Positions 23,427 to 33,615 of a stretch of 64,000 nucleotides of DNA are shown piece by piece. Numbering within the stretch: position 1 is the first letter of the stretch; every line of letters starts with the position of its first letter. The notes below the pieces were generated by a model, which searched no databases, had not been told where the DNA came from, and saw only the letters and a list, made by a program, of their open reading frames with translations. The stretch lies in assembly GCA_022539475.1 (NCBI GenBank), contig VCMS01000018.1, positions 476,756 to 540,755 on the forward strand, in the 5' to 3' direction. Position numbers and translations under genes: made by a program. The stretch comes from Gracilaria domingensis (Eukaryota; Rhodophyta; Florideophyceae; Gracilariales; Gracilariaceae).

Positions 23427-24149
23427 ATGAGCGGCAAGTCTCATTCGAAAATGAAGAGGCCGTGAGATCCTAGCGATGAGGAGAGGTCGCATAAGAAGAT
23501 TAAGAGGGTTTTTGCGGAGGAAGATGAGGGGAAGGACAAGGATGAGCTGGGCTTGTGGTCGATTGCGATATTGGGGTGCGCAGGGGCGATGGAGACCCGC
23601 ATTGGTGAGGAAGTGCGTCGACTGACGAAGGAGGTCAAAGGATTTGTTGCTAGGGGGGTAGGGGGATTGAAGGATTGGCAAAAGGAGTTGATGGGTCCAG
23701 TGCAGGAGCTGGAGGGGAAGCTGAAAGAAATCAGTGAGAAGCCGGAGGATCTACGTCAAGTCCGAAGTACTCCGGTGACTTTTGCGCTAAGGGTTGTGAA
23801 CAGCGTCGGGGTCGGGGTCGGAGTCGGGGCCGATGGGGCTAGTGTGGATGCAGATGAGGATGCGAGGGACTTTATGCCGGCTTCGGAGAGTTTGGGTGAG
23901 GATGAAATTGTTGCGGGTAATAAAGGAAGAAAGAGGGGCCGAAAGAGGAAGTAAGGGGAGAAGAGGCCAATCATGGCGAGGAAGCTAGAGGTGGAGGAGA
24001 ATGAAGTGAGGCCGAAGGTTAGAAAGGAGAAGAAGGAGAAGATGGAGAAGAAGAAGAAGACTAGGGCTGGGTTTAGGTGTGTTCCGAAGCTGGTATGGAA
24101 GGGAAGCGGCGTTGTTGGATATCAGCAGAAGTGGAGCTGGGAGGATGTG
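23427..24149 (+). pseudogene. Lys/Glu-rich, probably nuclear, protein of unknown function
   Basis: ATG 23427 opens MSGKSHSKMKRP, then an in-frame TGA (23463-23465), then an open frame to TAA at 23952-23954. The same frame continues past it with KLEVEENEVRPKVRKEKKEK to TAG near 24149. The middle (TRIGEEVRRLTKEVKGFVAR ... WQKELMGPVQELEGKLKEI) is an amphipathic helical region. A short GV repeat (VGVGVGVGAD) and a basic run (KGRKRGRKRK) resembling a nuclear localisation signal follow. It could be a small host gene or a transposon accessory gene. Two in-frame stops with coding-like sequence on both sides argue for a pseudogene. Confidence 0.45.
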
Positions 24150-24769
24150 TAGAAAGAGCAAAAGGAGGAGGAAAGGTCCGATGATGTGTCAGAAGGGTTT
24201 GGGCCGTAGATGCGGAAATAGAGGAGGGTGGTGGCAGTGGACTGTTGTTGGTAGAATGCTACTTGAAGTGGTATTGAGGTGGCGAGATGCATGCGCACGG
24301 TTTCATAAGGTGAATGTTGTACTAGAAAGTCGTAGTATTGATGAATATTCTAGAGTATTTGCAAAAGAAAAGCTAACGTAAATATGGCAGCACAGGTGGA
24401 CATCACATGATGTTCTCACACGACGACAAATAATACGTCTCATACTTTCATTTCGTGAACATATAATAGAAATCGTGGCGTATGTCAACTGTTCGGCATT
24501 TAATGCAGAAAAAGCCCTAGTACATGAAAGCGTAGTATACAAAAGTTTGAAATTAATTGCTTGCACATAGCCCTATACGCAAGTTTTGCTGATTTTTTGA
24601 CTAGTTTCGTTTGATAATCGGGTTCTAGTGCAATCAACCAGCAAAACGAGAACACAGACGAGCACGGCACATAAAAACAAACTAAGTTGCAAAACACGGT
24701 GGCTTAATGATGCATATCTCTACACTCCAAGATTTTTCTTTCGACAATTGTTCAAATGAGGCACAACGC
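24150..24769. other. Probable downstream end of copia element A
   Basis: No gene is seen. The 3' LTR of the older copia element should lie here, but its 5' LTR partner was not found, so the LTR cannot be delimited. Confidence 0.3.
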
Positions 24770-25336
24770 TTTTGAATCCATCCTCGCGGTTCGATTCGAA
24801 GCTGGTTCGTAACCATCAATTCCCAAAGTGTATGCGAGTCGATAATCTAACCTTTTGTTAATCCATCCCCCGGGTTCAGATTTCCCGGTATCGAAGCCAA
24901 GTATTGAAGTTCTTCTTTGGCATGACATTCCTTCATAGCCGCGACATCAATCTGCAATCGTTTTCCCAATATTTCACTGTTCTCCGCAATAACGTTGAAT
25001 ACGCTTCGGAATCGACATCAGCATTCAAATCAGCAGGACACAGCAAGATTTCGTCCAGCATGCGCTTCGAGACATAGTCGTTGTCGTGGCCGTACATTAG
25101 TGCGTGGATCTCAGCAGCCATTACTGATCGAGTCACTCGCTTACAACGAGAGCTTTCATAATGGAGGATATTCGCTCCACCGTGTCTGTCCACGAGAAGA
25201 AGAACGTATCCAATCTGAGACTTCTTGTCAGTGTTATGGCAGAATAAGCATCAGTAAACAGAGCAAGTCTGAAAGATTCAATATCCAAAGAGACAAATTG
25301 CAAATCAACGTTGGGTTTTGATTGACATCGTTCCAC
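24770..25336 (-). pseudogene. RNase H region of copia element A
   Basis: It reads VDLQFVSLDIESFRLALFTD (first Asp of RNase H) near 25300. After one shift comes GGANILHYESSRCKRVTRSV with MAAEIHAL near 25100 (the Glu of the active site). A second shift leads to PGNLNPGDGLTKG near 24850, the usual NPADxLTK end of copia pol. RNase H removes the RNA template during reverse transcription. The copy has at least two frameshifts and is inactive. Confidence 0.6.
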
Positions 25337-26160
25337 GCCTTTGTTCAGAGAACGAAGTTCTTTGGTGTCTGGAACACGACAGAAGCTAGCGCACGCAACA
25401 TATCTGCGGGCGAGTGCTCGTAAATTCCGATGCTATAAATGCTTTCTTGAATAATTGGAGCTTCTTCTTCTCACCGATCTTGATAACATTTCTTGATGAC
25501 TTATACACGATTAGACCATTGAAGTCTAGTTTGCAGCCTTCTTACAGTAGTTTTCTTGGCTTACTTTGTACCGTCTGGAGACGTCGACAAAAGTTATCTT
25601 CTTCTTGGAGAAACTGTTGGTTTCCAACTTCAAAAGAGTCGTCTACTTGAAGTGTGATCACTCCCTCGGTAGAGTTCTTTTTCCTTCTGTACAGTAAACA
25701 AATGTCAACCTGGGTGGGAATCATGCGTAGTTTGTTCTTATGATCGGCATGATAGGTAAAATCCAGTGAAGTCTACTCTCTGGTATGCCATACAATGGCT
25801 GCAACACGAGTAGAAAGGCATGAGGGCCGAGTCCCATATCAGCTGGTGGTTTAGGTAGATGTTTCGGTCGATCGGAGATTTTGACTAGATGTATGCTTGC
25901 GATATATCGCGAACGTACGCGGTGTGTTCGGGCAGCATTTCGGCGAGGCTCATCGTCATACGTTGGCAGAGTCTGGATACAGTTCGGGATTTTTTCGCGA
26001 TGTGTAGAGCTCCCTTGTCCTAAAAAACCTTTGCAACCAGACGGAACTTTTCGAACGTTTTGCTATTCACAGGTTTCACAAGATCCATCCAGCGAGAGCC
26101 AAATGTACGCATCTCTCTGGGCACTTCTCGAGCATCGACAACCTTGAACGGGTTCCGTCT
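25337..26160 (-). pseudogene. Reverse transcriptase region of copia element A
   Basis: The pattern SRTVSRLCQRMTMSLAEML then VRDISQAYI-(TAG)-SKSPIDRNIYL (about 25995-25850) matches the (R)DI-xQAY-xQS entry of copia reverse transcriptase, with the stop standing where Gln is usual. Further on, PLYGIPES (other frame, near 25800) and GVITLQVDDSF near 25640 give the catalytic box as LQVDD, unlike the YVDD of element B. Many stops and shifts separate the blocks. The two copia elements are thus different lineages. Confidence 0.6.
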
Positions 26161-27622
26161 TTTGAGTAGTTCAAGTTCCTTTCTTCTGGACTCATCAAAT
26201 CTGTGCATTTCACTTCCTGGTGCAACTCTGCTGGTAGTGGTCGTGCTGCCAAACATGGCCGAAAGCAAGGTATCAAACAGTTCTTTGACCGGGCTTCCGT
26301 CTGCCCTACTGTCCGAAAGTTCTGAGACTTCTCCGGAGGGAATTGGTGTTTGTGTTGTCCTGTCTGGGTTAGTGGTTATGTCTGGTCTTGGAAAGAGAGA
26401 ATCTGTTTCCGGTTTCACAACGTGGGAGCGAAAGATACGCCGACCTTGCGCCAAATGTACGACAACAGTCTCTCCTTCCAGTTTCACAAAAGGAAAAGGT
26501 TCTTCACGGCGTTTCGAAGTATCCTCGAAAACGTATACGGATGCAGTAGGGGGCAGTTTTGCTAAAGCATCGCGGTGTTCTTTGCCTCTGGGGCCACCTG
26601 TATGCTTGAGTCCGAAAGCGATTCGGCGCTTCGATTGTTCTTTATGAACAGCTATTCTGGCAGAATCCATGACTTTGGCTCGCTCAATCTGTGTAGAAGC
26701 CAGTGTACATCTCGCTGGACGGGAAATGGAACCAAATACGAGAAGAGTTGGACAGAATCCTTCTGGATCAACTGTGTCGTTAACAGCTTTTAATGCCATT
26801 TGGAGGCAATCTGAATTTGACTCAGAGCTTTACATGTTCTCTCTCATCTTCTCATATGCGACACGAAGGGCGCCGTGGTGCCGCTCTACATGAGAAATTG
26901 GAGATGAGGTTGCTCCCTTGGTCTACACGGAGAAAATCGGGCGCTCCCAGTTACATGCGAAGCCAGCATCGTAATAGCCCCTTCCAGACAACAGATGATC
27001 TCATAAGGTTCAGAAAGAGCGCTGCGTTATAGTGCGTGTCCTCGTCTACCGCATAAGAGACAGGTTTCTGGTTGATATACATGATAGCGATTGCGACGAT
27101 GTGGTTAAATATCAAATTGCCGGTGCCGATTTCGACCTTGAATCTTCGGAGACTCGGGCCATGAGTGATGCATGTGAAGAATGACTCTGTGATATTCTCC
27201 ATGGAATCCCGAAAGTCTTTGTTCATTTCTTCTGCGTACTTCAGGAGGTGCACAAAGGCTTGCACAGATGGGTGTCCGAATACTCTGTGGAGTTTTCTCA
27301 GTTCGTCTTCAGTGTATAAAGAGTAAGAAAGGTATCCTGGTTTCCACTGGTGAACAAAAAGGTAGTTTTCTAATCCGAGTGGTTGAATGAGATGCTTGTC
27401 GGTGTCCTCGCGCGTCTGGATGCCGATACCCACTCTGTTGTCAACCATGTCCTTCATGCTGAGCAATCTCGGTCCGTTTCCGGGCAAGATCTGAAACTTG
27501 ACATCGATGACCAGATTGAGGTCCTTGAAGGGTATGGAAATCATCGCTGTTTCTATTGCTTTCTTACTTCCACCAATCCCGGTGAGGCACTTTGTGTCAT
27601 CCTCAACTAACTGGCACGGCAC
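26161..27622 (-). pseudogene. Integrase region of copia element A
   Basis: The frame 27622-26951 contains the zinc-binding start (ELRKLHRVFGHPSVQAFVHL, near 27300) and the core start (GTGNLIFNHIVAIAIMYI, near 27110). A one-stop break is followed by GAPDFLRVDQGSNL (second catalytic Asp, near 26940). The zinc-finger Cys pair reads as CITHG. The 26799-26161 frame continues with the integrase C-terminus (LPPTASVYVFEDTSKRREEP, a chain reading VVHLAQGRRIFRSH) and leads to the linker NPFKVVDAREVP before reverse transcriptase. Integrase would insert the cDNA into the host genome. Confidence 0.6.
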
Positions 27623-27631
27623 CTCAAACTC

Positions 27632-27984
27632 CTAGCAGTACGTTTTGTGCTGTGAATAAAACATGACGGATGATCTGTTAGCACAGATGCCTAACAGTAT
27701 GCCATTGAATCGGTTGCATTCGCCGTGCGAAAGTTCATTGTTCATGGCTGCAAGTGCTTCGTCAAGTTCTTTGCTGTAGGAACTACCGTGAACAAACGAC
27801 GCGTTAGATAGATAAACTTCTTCGCCTTGGTTCAGACACATTTCATCCTCATCAATATACCATGTGTTGTCCTCAGGACTGCTGTCTTCGTCGCTCGTAG
27901 AGTAGATACAATGTGCGTGGTTGTCGAGTGCGCTCTCGCTTGACCGTTCTTCCATTAGCTCATCCAACATGTACGCAACATCTT
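27632..27984 (-). pseudogene. Protease-like region of copia element A, 3' of the insertion site
   Basis: An acidic stretch (STSDEDSSPEDNTWYIDEDE) precedes CNRFNGILLGICANRSSVMF. The last part aligns in shape with the F-x-G-I-x-x-D-T-G-A-x-x-S protease motif, with the catalytic Asp-Thr replaced, so the active site is lost. The frame enters directly from ATCTT at the edge of element B and matches the frame on the far side of B (36439 onward). Confidence 0.5.
27980..27984. repeat. Target-site duplication of copia element B, left
   Basis: ATCTT here is repeated at 36434-36438 directly outside the other end of the element. Confidence 0.85.
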
Positions 27985-28337
27985 TTTCACGCAAACTGTG
28001 AGCGTCCAAAGCTGTCGATCAGATCTTAGACCGGAGCAGCTTCAAGAGCTTCTTTCATACTCATCAAAATCTTTCTACGTGCAGTTATAGAAAGCATTAC
28101 TACGGTCCTAATCATAAAACTTGTTCTGATTACGCAATCCAAATAGCTTGCGAACCACATCCAGGACGCCCGACACATCTGCAGTGCTGTGCAACGTTTG
28201 CATCACTAATATGGCATAGCCAACGCATATGCATTGCTGTACGTACATGATTCCAATTCAAGACACGCAACTGCACAATGAATGAATTAATTCCATCATT
28301 GCACCTTCTCGCCTTACAACTCTCACCTACTTCAACA
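27985..28337 (-). repeat. 3' LTR of copia element B
   Basis: On the minus strand it begins TGTTGAAGTAGG and ends GCGTGAAA. The begin-TG rule holds, but the end is not the usual CA. Its length and ends agree with the reconstructed 5' LTR. Confidence 0.88.
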
Positions 28338-28349
28338 CTCCCCCTCAAG
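28338..28349 (-). promoter_or_regulatory. Polypurine tract of copia element B
   Basis: CTTGAGGGGGAG on the minus strand ends directly at the LTR start and overlaps the pol stop codon. It would prime plus-strand DNA synthesis. Confidence 0.8.
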
Positions 28350-28750
28350 AAGAGAATGGGAATACTCCCAGTTGTTGCCGAAGCTTCTCAAAAACCGGGG
28401 CAGACAAGGTCTTGGTCTTTTCCTTGACATTGCTGTAACGGATGCAAATATGCTTCGCATTTCTGATCCCTTGCATCTCAGTAGTCCATCGAATGCTCCC
28501 AAGGTTATCTCGAAGAACTGTAGTAGGCTGCTCAAGTGGTTCTCCCAGTTCTTTTATGAACTGCTGCACCCATACTGTGTTTCGGATGCATTCAGATAGA
28601 GCATAAAATTCAGCCTCACACGTAGATAGCGACACTGACGGTTGTATCTTAGACACCCAGAAAACAGTTGATTGGCCCAGGTTGATAACTAAACCACTCC
28701 GAGATCGCCGACCATCCTTGTCTCTACCCCCATCAGCGTCAGACCAAGAG
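28345..28750 (-). pseudogene. RNase H of copia element B
   Basis: After a shift relative to reverse transcriptase it reads WSDADGGRDKDGRRSRSG (first Asp), then SLSTCEAEFYALSECIRNTVW (Glu of the active site), then RDNLGSIRW and RNAKHICIRYSNVKE. In active copia elements these last two steps read DN-xx-A and KHIDIRYH; here Cys replaces the usual Asp of HID. The stop TGA lies in the polypurine tract. Confidence 0.75.
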
Positions 28751-29870
28751 AGTAGTTTTTCTCTTCTGACCTTTTGGTATTGATAAGAACATATCTGCAG
28801 TACCCTTCAGGTAGCTTAGAACGTGCTTCATAGAATTCAATTGGGATGGGCGTGGAGCAGAAGAGAACTTTCCAAGCATTGATACAGCTGTCGCAATATC
28901 TGGATGAGTCCTAGTCGAGAGAAAAAGTAGTTTCCCAACAGTCTCTCGATATGGAACGTTTCGCATTGCTATCTGCTCTTCTCCAGTCGGAGTATTCAGA
29001 GGTTCGTACGGTTGATGCAATGGAGTAAGGGGGGTCCCAGTTGGTTTGCAGTTCTCCATGCCCGTATCCACCAAAATTCTCTGAACGAGAGACCGCTGAC
29101 CCAGCATAGTCTCTGCCTTAGACTCAGAAATTTCCACTTCAAGGAACAAGCGACTTCGACCGAGATCTTTCACCTGATACTCCCCCTGTAGTTGCAACTT
29201 CACAGTAGAGACTTCCATTTTGTCTCCAATAGTTACAATGTCATCAACGTAGGCAAGTAGGATTACGATTGAATTTTCAGTTCTTTGGATGAAGACGCAA
29301 TCACTGCTAGATATTGGACTGAATCCTATAGCCTTCAGGAAGGTTGAGAGCGTGTAGTACCAAAGCTTCGGTGCTTCACACAATCCATAGAGTGATTTAT
29401 GCAGCTTTTCTACTTGTCTTCTCGCAGCCGATATTCCTTCTATATTTGGGAGTCGAATGAACATTTCAAAGCCGGGAGGCAATTTTGCATTCAAAAATGC
29501 GCCGTTCACGTCAATATGTTCACGATCCTATCCCTTCAACGTGCAAACTTCCATCAAAATTCGAAATACCTTAAAACCTGCCTGCCACAGGGGCGTAATA
29601 ATTCTTCGAGACAACTGCATCAAGGTTCTGAAAATTTCCACGAGCTACTAAACGTGCTTTAAAGCGCTGAGGTACTTTATGTTCATCTCTCTTGAGACGC
29701 AGTATGATTCCTGTTGGGAGCGCAAATTGCGGAGTTTTTGCTGCAATAGTACTGTACGTCTCCGCTTTCTCGATGGTGTCGAACTCTTCCTCAATTGCTT
29801 GCTGCCAAAATTTCCATTCCGGAGAGGCTCTAGCTTCCGCAATCGTAGGTGTCAGAGATAATCTGAGAGA
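28739..29870 (-). pseudogene. Reverse transcriptase of copia element B
   Basis: It begins near 29865 with EWKFWQQAIEEEFDTIEK and continues with DVNGAFLNAKLPPGFEMFI, LHKSLYGLCEAPKLWY, the catalytic YVDD (LLAYVDDIVTIGD, near 29240) and VKDLGRSRLFLEVEI, ending with YRETVGKLLFLSTRTHPDI and HVLSYLKGTADM. All main blocks are present in order. A TAG near 29527 and frameshifts near 29530-29650 and 28745 break it. Confidence 0.85.
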
Positions 29871-31030
29871 GTGTCAAGCTCTTACTTGGCTAATATTATA
29901 GCCGACAAGAAATAGTCTATAGTGCTACGTAATAGTTAAATTATTTAGTAGCTTAGCAGAGTGTTTCCTAAATTGGAAACAATAAAACATATAAAAGACA
30001 CTGAGACAGAACCTCCTGAGGGTTCGTCCGGCAGCTCCCCGGTTCACTCGAACCACACTGCGCACATCAGCGCTAACAGGAGGCTCATCTGAAGTGTGGA
30101 TTATGGTCGGTATGGCGGCAGTAGCTCGTGAACGTAAGTTGTATGTGTTTGTTCGTTCCGGATGCAGCTCAACGTTATCCTCTGATCCGTCTGCGTACTT
30201 CGTCCCGTCAAAGGTTGAGAGCAGCTCGGGATAGTGCTTTAGGCTGCTAAGCGCATCGTTAAACTCTTTTTCATTCGGCACTGAGTCGCTAATACCATCA
30301 CTGCTTTCTGAGAAAGTATCCAATTCCTCTACGTGACCATCAGAGTCCTCGCTATAAGAGGAAGGAGTGGCTAGAGGTGCAGGCCTTGGTGTGTCTTCAC
30401 TGTTCTTAGATTTTGAGGATGTGAGGCCCGGAAACTCAAATTCGAAGAAACGTACTTGCATCCAGTTGACTATACGAGATTCTGTCAAAATGACGTATAG
30501 GCCACCTTCAATATGTCCCAGGTTTACGCCGTCTAGCATTCTGGCTTCCATCTTCTTCCAGCTCTTCTTAGGGGGTAAGACAACTGTTCGACATCCGAAA
30601 GGTCTCATGTGCTTGAGATATGGTGCTGTGGTACCGAAAAGTGACTTTTACGGAGAGAGGTGGGTCGTACTGTGTGGAACGGTGTTTCTGGAGTCCACAA
30701 CATGCTTAAGAGTGTACGCCCAGAACTGTAGTGGAAGGTTTGCCTCGCTGAGACAGGCACGAACCAATAACAGAATAACGACTTGTGTCCTTTCCACCAG
30801 TCCGTTCGACGCCGGAGTGTAGGACGTTGAAGAGTGTACTGAGATGCCTGGCCTCATGAGCATTCGTTTGGCCCTCAAGAATTTCTTTCCTCCATTTGTG
30901 TGTAGTGACACAACCCAATGACCAGACTGTCTTTCAAACCATTTCATAAAGTTTTGAACTACAAGAGAGGCTTCACCCTTACTCTTGACCGGTTGTGCCC
31001 ATGCGTATCGGGTGAAATCATCAATGACAG
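29871..31030 (-). pseudogene. Integrase core and C-terminal part of copia element B
   Basis: The core begins CTVIDDFTRYAWAQPVKSKG (first catalytic Asp) directly after a TAA at 31038. It continues with VVSLHTNGGKKFL, where the second catalytic Asp position reads T-N-G-G instead of the usual D-N-G-x-E-F, then SYTPASNGLVERTQ carrying the Glu region. A TAA near 30645 precedes PYLKHMRPFGCRTVVLPPKK, the usual R-x-FGC-x-A/V step. The rest is an acidic Ser-rich linker (SYSEDSDGHVEELDTFSESS) to reverse transcriptase. Confidence 0.75.
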
Positions 31031-31037
31031 TGCAAAA

Positions 31038-32228
31038 TTATTGCTGATGGTTCCAAGACATGGGCTTTATTTTTCCAACCACATTTGAATTCAGAGCACC
31101 AGGCTTCGTTGCTTTCGTGGGACTCTTTTTGTACGACTTACTGTACTTGTATTTAGAGCAAGGGTCACAGTCTGGTGGGATGCTGTTCACAGTAGGTAGA
31201 ATTCTGTCCTTGACGATCTTCTTGATCGTATCCTTATTTCCTGCATGACCAAAACGTTTTTGCCATATATCTTCTGCTTCATTTCCACTTCCAGTTTTCC
31301 AAACTTCGAATTCTTCTACATCTTCCAGATCAATTACTTCTTCTTCGTCGCTCAGAACATTGCCATCGTCGTCTGACTCAGAGACAGTCGTTTCTTCATC
31401 TTCTGTTGATTCCATATCAGAAATTTCTTCTGTCTGCCTAAGTACCGCTCCCATCATTGCTCTATTATAAAGGAGCGCAATGGTACTGTCTGACTTCCCC
31501 ATGTAGTACAATCCATCATTGTCTCTTGGAGCGATTCCAATCGGTCGGAAGTTATATCGTACGTCAAGTATTGCAGCATGCGTCTTCGTAAAGAGAACAA
31601 TCATGTCCTTGTCAGTCAAAGCCGGAACGGAAAGCAAATGAATGGCCAGTTGGGAAAAACATAAAGTATTACTAAGATGCACTTCAGTGTGAAATTCGTT
31701 TACAATCCACTCTACGGGCTTGGTTCCCTTCAGATTGGCGTTGAGAAGTGAGTTTTCACGTCGCGCTATTGGAATAGTGCACTGTTCTGTACTGGTTAAT
31801 GACTCTTCTTCTGGAATAATATGACTTGATGTTCCCGAATCTAACATCATTTCACAATTTCCAAATGAACGGGACGGTGTCCGGGCTGGGGCGGCTTGAA
31901 CTGGTATGATCTTGGCAGGTTTGTCCTTGATACTCTTCTTCTGAGAGTTGTTCTCGGGCAGCCAAAATCTTGACTCTTCCACAGCATTAATGCTGTTATT
32001 GCTCATGGGTATCTTGTTATTTGGATTCTTCGGGTTCAGCCAGCACTTTTCGGTAGTGTGGCCTGATTTGTTGCATATATGACAGTACGTACTCATTTGC
32101 TGCGCTCTTTCCACTCTTTTGTGTTTGGATCTGAGGGCTTCTTGCTCCTCTCGAAGCGGAGCCGACACTTTCTCCAAAGTTGCTGACTTGTCAGACAGTG
32201 TTTTCAGAGCGGCAGTGATTGGAATCAA
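31038..32228 (-). CDS. Gag zinc knuckle, protease and integrase start of copia element B
   Basis: An open frame of about 396 residues. It holds a coiled region (ALKTLSDKSATLEKVSAPL), the CCHC knuckle C-H-I-C-N-K-S-G-H-T-T-E-K-C near 32080, the protease core MLDSGTSSHIIPEEE near 31820 (intact D-S-G), an acidic insert (DDDGNVLSDEEEVIDLEDVE) and the integrase zinc-binding motif IWQKRFGHAGNKDTI ... CDPCSKYKYSKS. It is the best-preserved part of the polyprotein, but it is out of frame with gag upstream and stopped downstream. Confidence 0.82.
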   Translation of the reverse strand: MIPITAALKTLSDKSATLEKVSAPLREEQEALRSKHKRVERAQQMSTYCHICNKSGHTTEKCWLNPKNPNNKIPMSNNSINAVEESRFWLPENNSQKKSIKDKPAKIIPVQAAPARTPSRSFGNCEMMLDSGTSSHIIPEEESLTSTEQCTIPIARRENSLLNANLKGTKPVEWIVNEFHTEVHLSNTLCFSQLAIHLLSVPALTDKDMIVLFTKTHAAILDVRYNFRPIGIAPRDNDGLYYMGKSDSTIALLYNRAMMGAVLRQTEEISDMESTEDEETTVSESDDDGNVLSDEEEVIDLEDVEEFEVWKTGSGNEAEDIWQKRFGHAGNKDTIKKIVKDRILPTVNSIPPDCDPCSKYKYSKSYKKSPTKATKPGALNSNVVGKIKPMSWNHQQ

Positions 32229-32251
32229 CTCTAAAGCGTCAATCGAGGCGA

Positions 32252-32707
32252 TTAAAATGGCAATAGAGAGTTAATTGGTAAGCTGGTGTTAATGCACTTA
32301 AGCTTTTCCAATATTCTTTTCATGAGATCAATATGAATCCCAATATCTTGCTTAACAGAATTATATCGCATTGAACTTAACTCAGTCATTTTTGCAATCC
32401 AAGATGCTGCAGTCTTCGAGTCACAGCGCTCTCCTAATTTTTGAAGCATTCGGTACGGATTGTGAACATCGTTTCGCACAACTCGAATGGCTTCATTAGG
32501 GAGAGCTGCTACTATGATTCCACTGGCTTTCTTCTGGTTTGACAGGAACTTAGTCTTTTCGTCTTCTTCAATTGCAGAACAGACTTCATATTCGAGAGTT
32601 TTGTTGAGTCCTTTGGCATTACAAAGCGCCTCAATTTGTATCTTCCAGATAGCGTAATCGTGTCCGTCCTTCAGCGGCTCGATACGCGGTCTATCTGATT
32701 CTGTCAT
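32252..32707 (-). CDS. Gag N-terminal part of copia element B
   Basis: ATG 32707 begins MTESDRPRIEPLKDGHDYA followed by IWKIQIEALCNAKGLN. This matches the shape of copia gag proteins (L-x-G-x-N/D-Y-x-x-W-x-x-x-(I/M)-x-x-x-L). Later come AIRVVRNDVHNPYRMLQKL and MTELSSMRYNSVKQDIGIHI, the typical W/L-x-x-L-x-x-x-(R/Y) helical region. A frameshift near 32250 separates it from the zinc-knuckle frame. Gag would build the particle in which reverse transcription occurs. Confidence 0.82.
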   Translation of the reverse strand: MTESDRPRIEPLKDGHDYAIWKIQIEALCNAKGLNKTLEYEVCSAIEEDEKTKFLSNQKKASGIIVAALPNEAIRVVRNDVHNPYRMLQKLGERCDSKTAASWIAKMTELSSMRYNSVKQDIGIHIDLMKRILEKLKCINTSLPINSLLPF

Positions 32708-32819
32708 GGCGACAGGTCGGAGCAGATAGACACTTGACAGGCGTGCCTTGAAGCTGAACAGTGGCCAAAAAGGCAGTATATGCAGAATGGTTTCAATATA
32801 GAGTTAATGCGCTTTGGTG

Positions 32820-32837
32820 CGTTTGTAACCCATAACC
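32820..32837 (-). promoter_or_regulatory. Likely primer-binding site of copia element B
   Basis: Directly inside the 5' LTR end (minus strand) the sequence reads GGTTATGGGTTACAAACG. The position is right for a primer-binding site. I cannot name the tRNA, and it does not start with the common TGG. Confidence 0.4.
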
Positions 32838-33062
32838 TTTCACGCAAACTGTGAGCGTCCAAAGCTGTCGATCAGATCTTAGACCGGAGCAGCTTCAAGA
32901 GCTTCTTTTATACTCATCAAATTCTTTCTACGTGCAGTTCTAGAACGCATTACTATGATCCTAATAATAAAACATTTTCTCATTACGCAATCCAAATAGC
33001 TTGCGAACCGCATCCAGGACGTCCGACACATCAGCAGTGCTGTGCAACGCTCGCATCATTAA
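32838..33062 (-). repeat. 5' LTR of copia element B, inner part
   Basis: 225 bp matching 27985-28209, ending at the TTAA where the piggyBac entered. The other LTR has CTAA at the same place, so the TTAA target was specific to this copy. Confidence 0.9.
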
Positions 33063-33078
33063 CCCTTTTGAAACGAAA
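33063..33078 (+). repeat. piggyBac left terminal inverted repeat
   Basis: CCCTTTTGAAACGAAA, identical in reverse complement to 36286-36301. Confidence 0.92.
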
Positions 33079-33079
33079 C

Positions 33080-33196
33080 GCTTATGTCTGTTCAAACAGA
33101 TATAAGCTAAACCAGCTATTGGACAACAAGAAATATCATTGGCTTCATTACGGCCATGTGTTTATCAGGTTTATGTCTACCTGCATAGACATAAAC
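33080..33196. repeat. Subterminal hairpins of the piggyBac element
   Basis: The first hairpin pairs GCTTATGTCTG (33080-33090) with CAGATATAAGC (33097-33107). The second pairs GTTTATGTCTA (33169-33179) perfectly with TAGACATAAAC (33186-33196). The right end has the related GGTTATGTCTA near 36254. Such repeats may be transposase-binding sites. Confidence 0.7.
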
Positions 33197-33615
33197 TCAG
33201 TCGGCGTTGATTGGTCTTTGGTCAGTCAAATGCTCACTCGATCCAAGTGAAAAGCGTATAAAAGAACAATACCGCTCCAATAGCATTAGCGAGAAGCAAA
33301 ACGACGTTCAAAATGCACAAAGATACTCTCAAGGCCACCAAAATGCACATGCATAAGAACACCAAATTCAAACTCTTTGCTTTGAATAGATCTGTGTCTC
33401 TGTTCCATGGTTTGCGTTTCATGCCCATGGTGCGAAGCGCCCAAATTCAGCGGCTATCAGCCAAGACCGGGTCTTTATTGAATATACCTTACGAACAGAA
33501 ACCGACTTTGAGCGACAGCTTGCCAAATGAAAGGCAACCGCCAAAAGCCAGGGCCAATATCGCCGTGGTGGTGTTGTAGCGACAACATCCTCCATGAGTG
33601 CTTGCGTTTCTCGCA

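Noticed and set aside
24787-24900. GGTTCGATTC-like sequence resembling a tRNA T-loop
   Set aside because: No acceptor stem, D-arm or anticodon arm could be fitted, and it lies at the 3' end of copia element A pol.
26060-26647. 195-codon plus-strand frame
   Set aside because: Shadow of the copia element A integrase/reverse-transcriptase frame on the minus strand.
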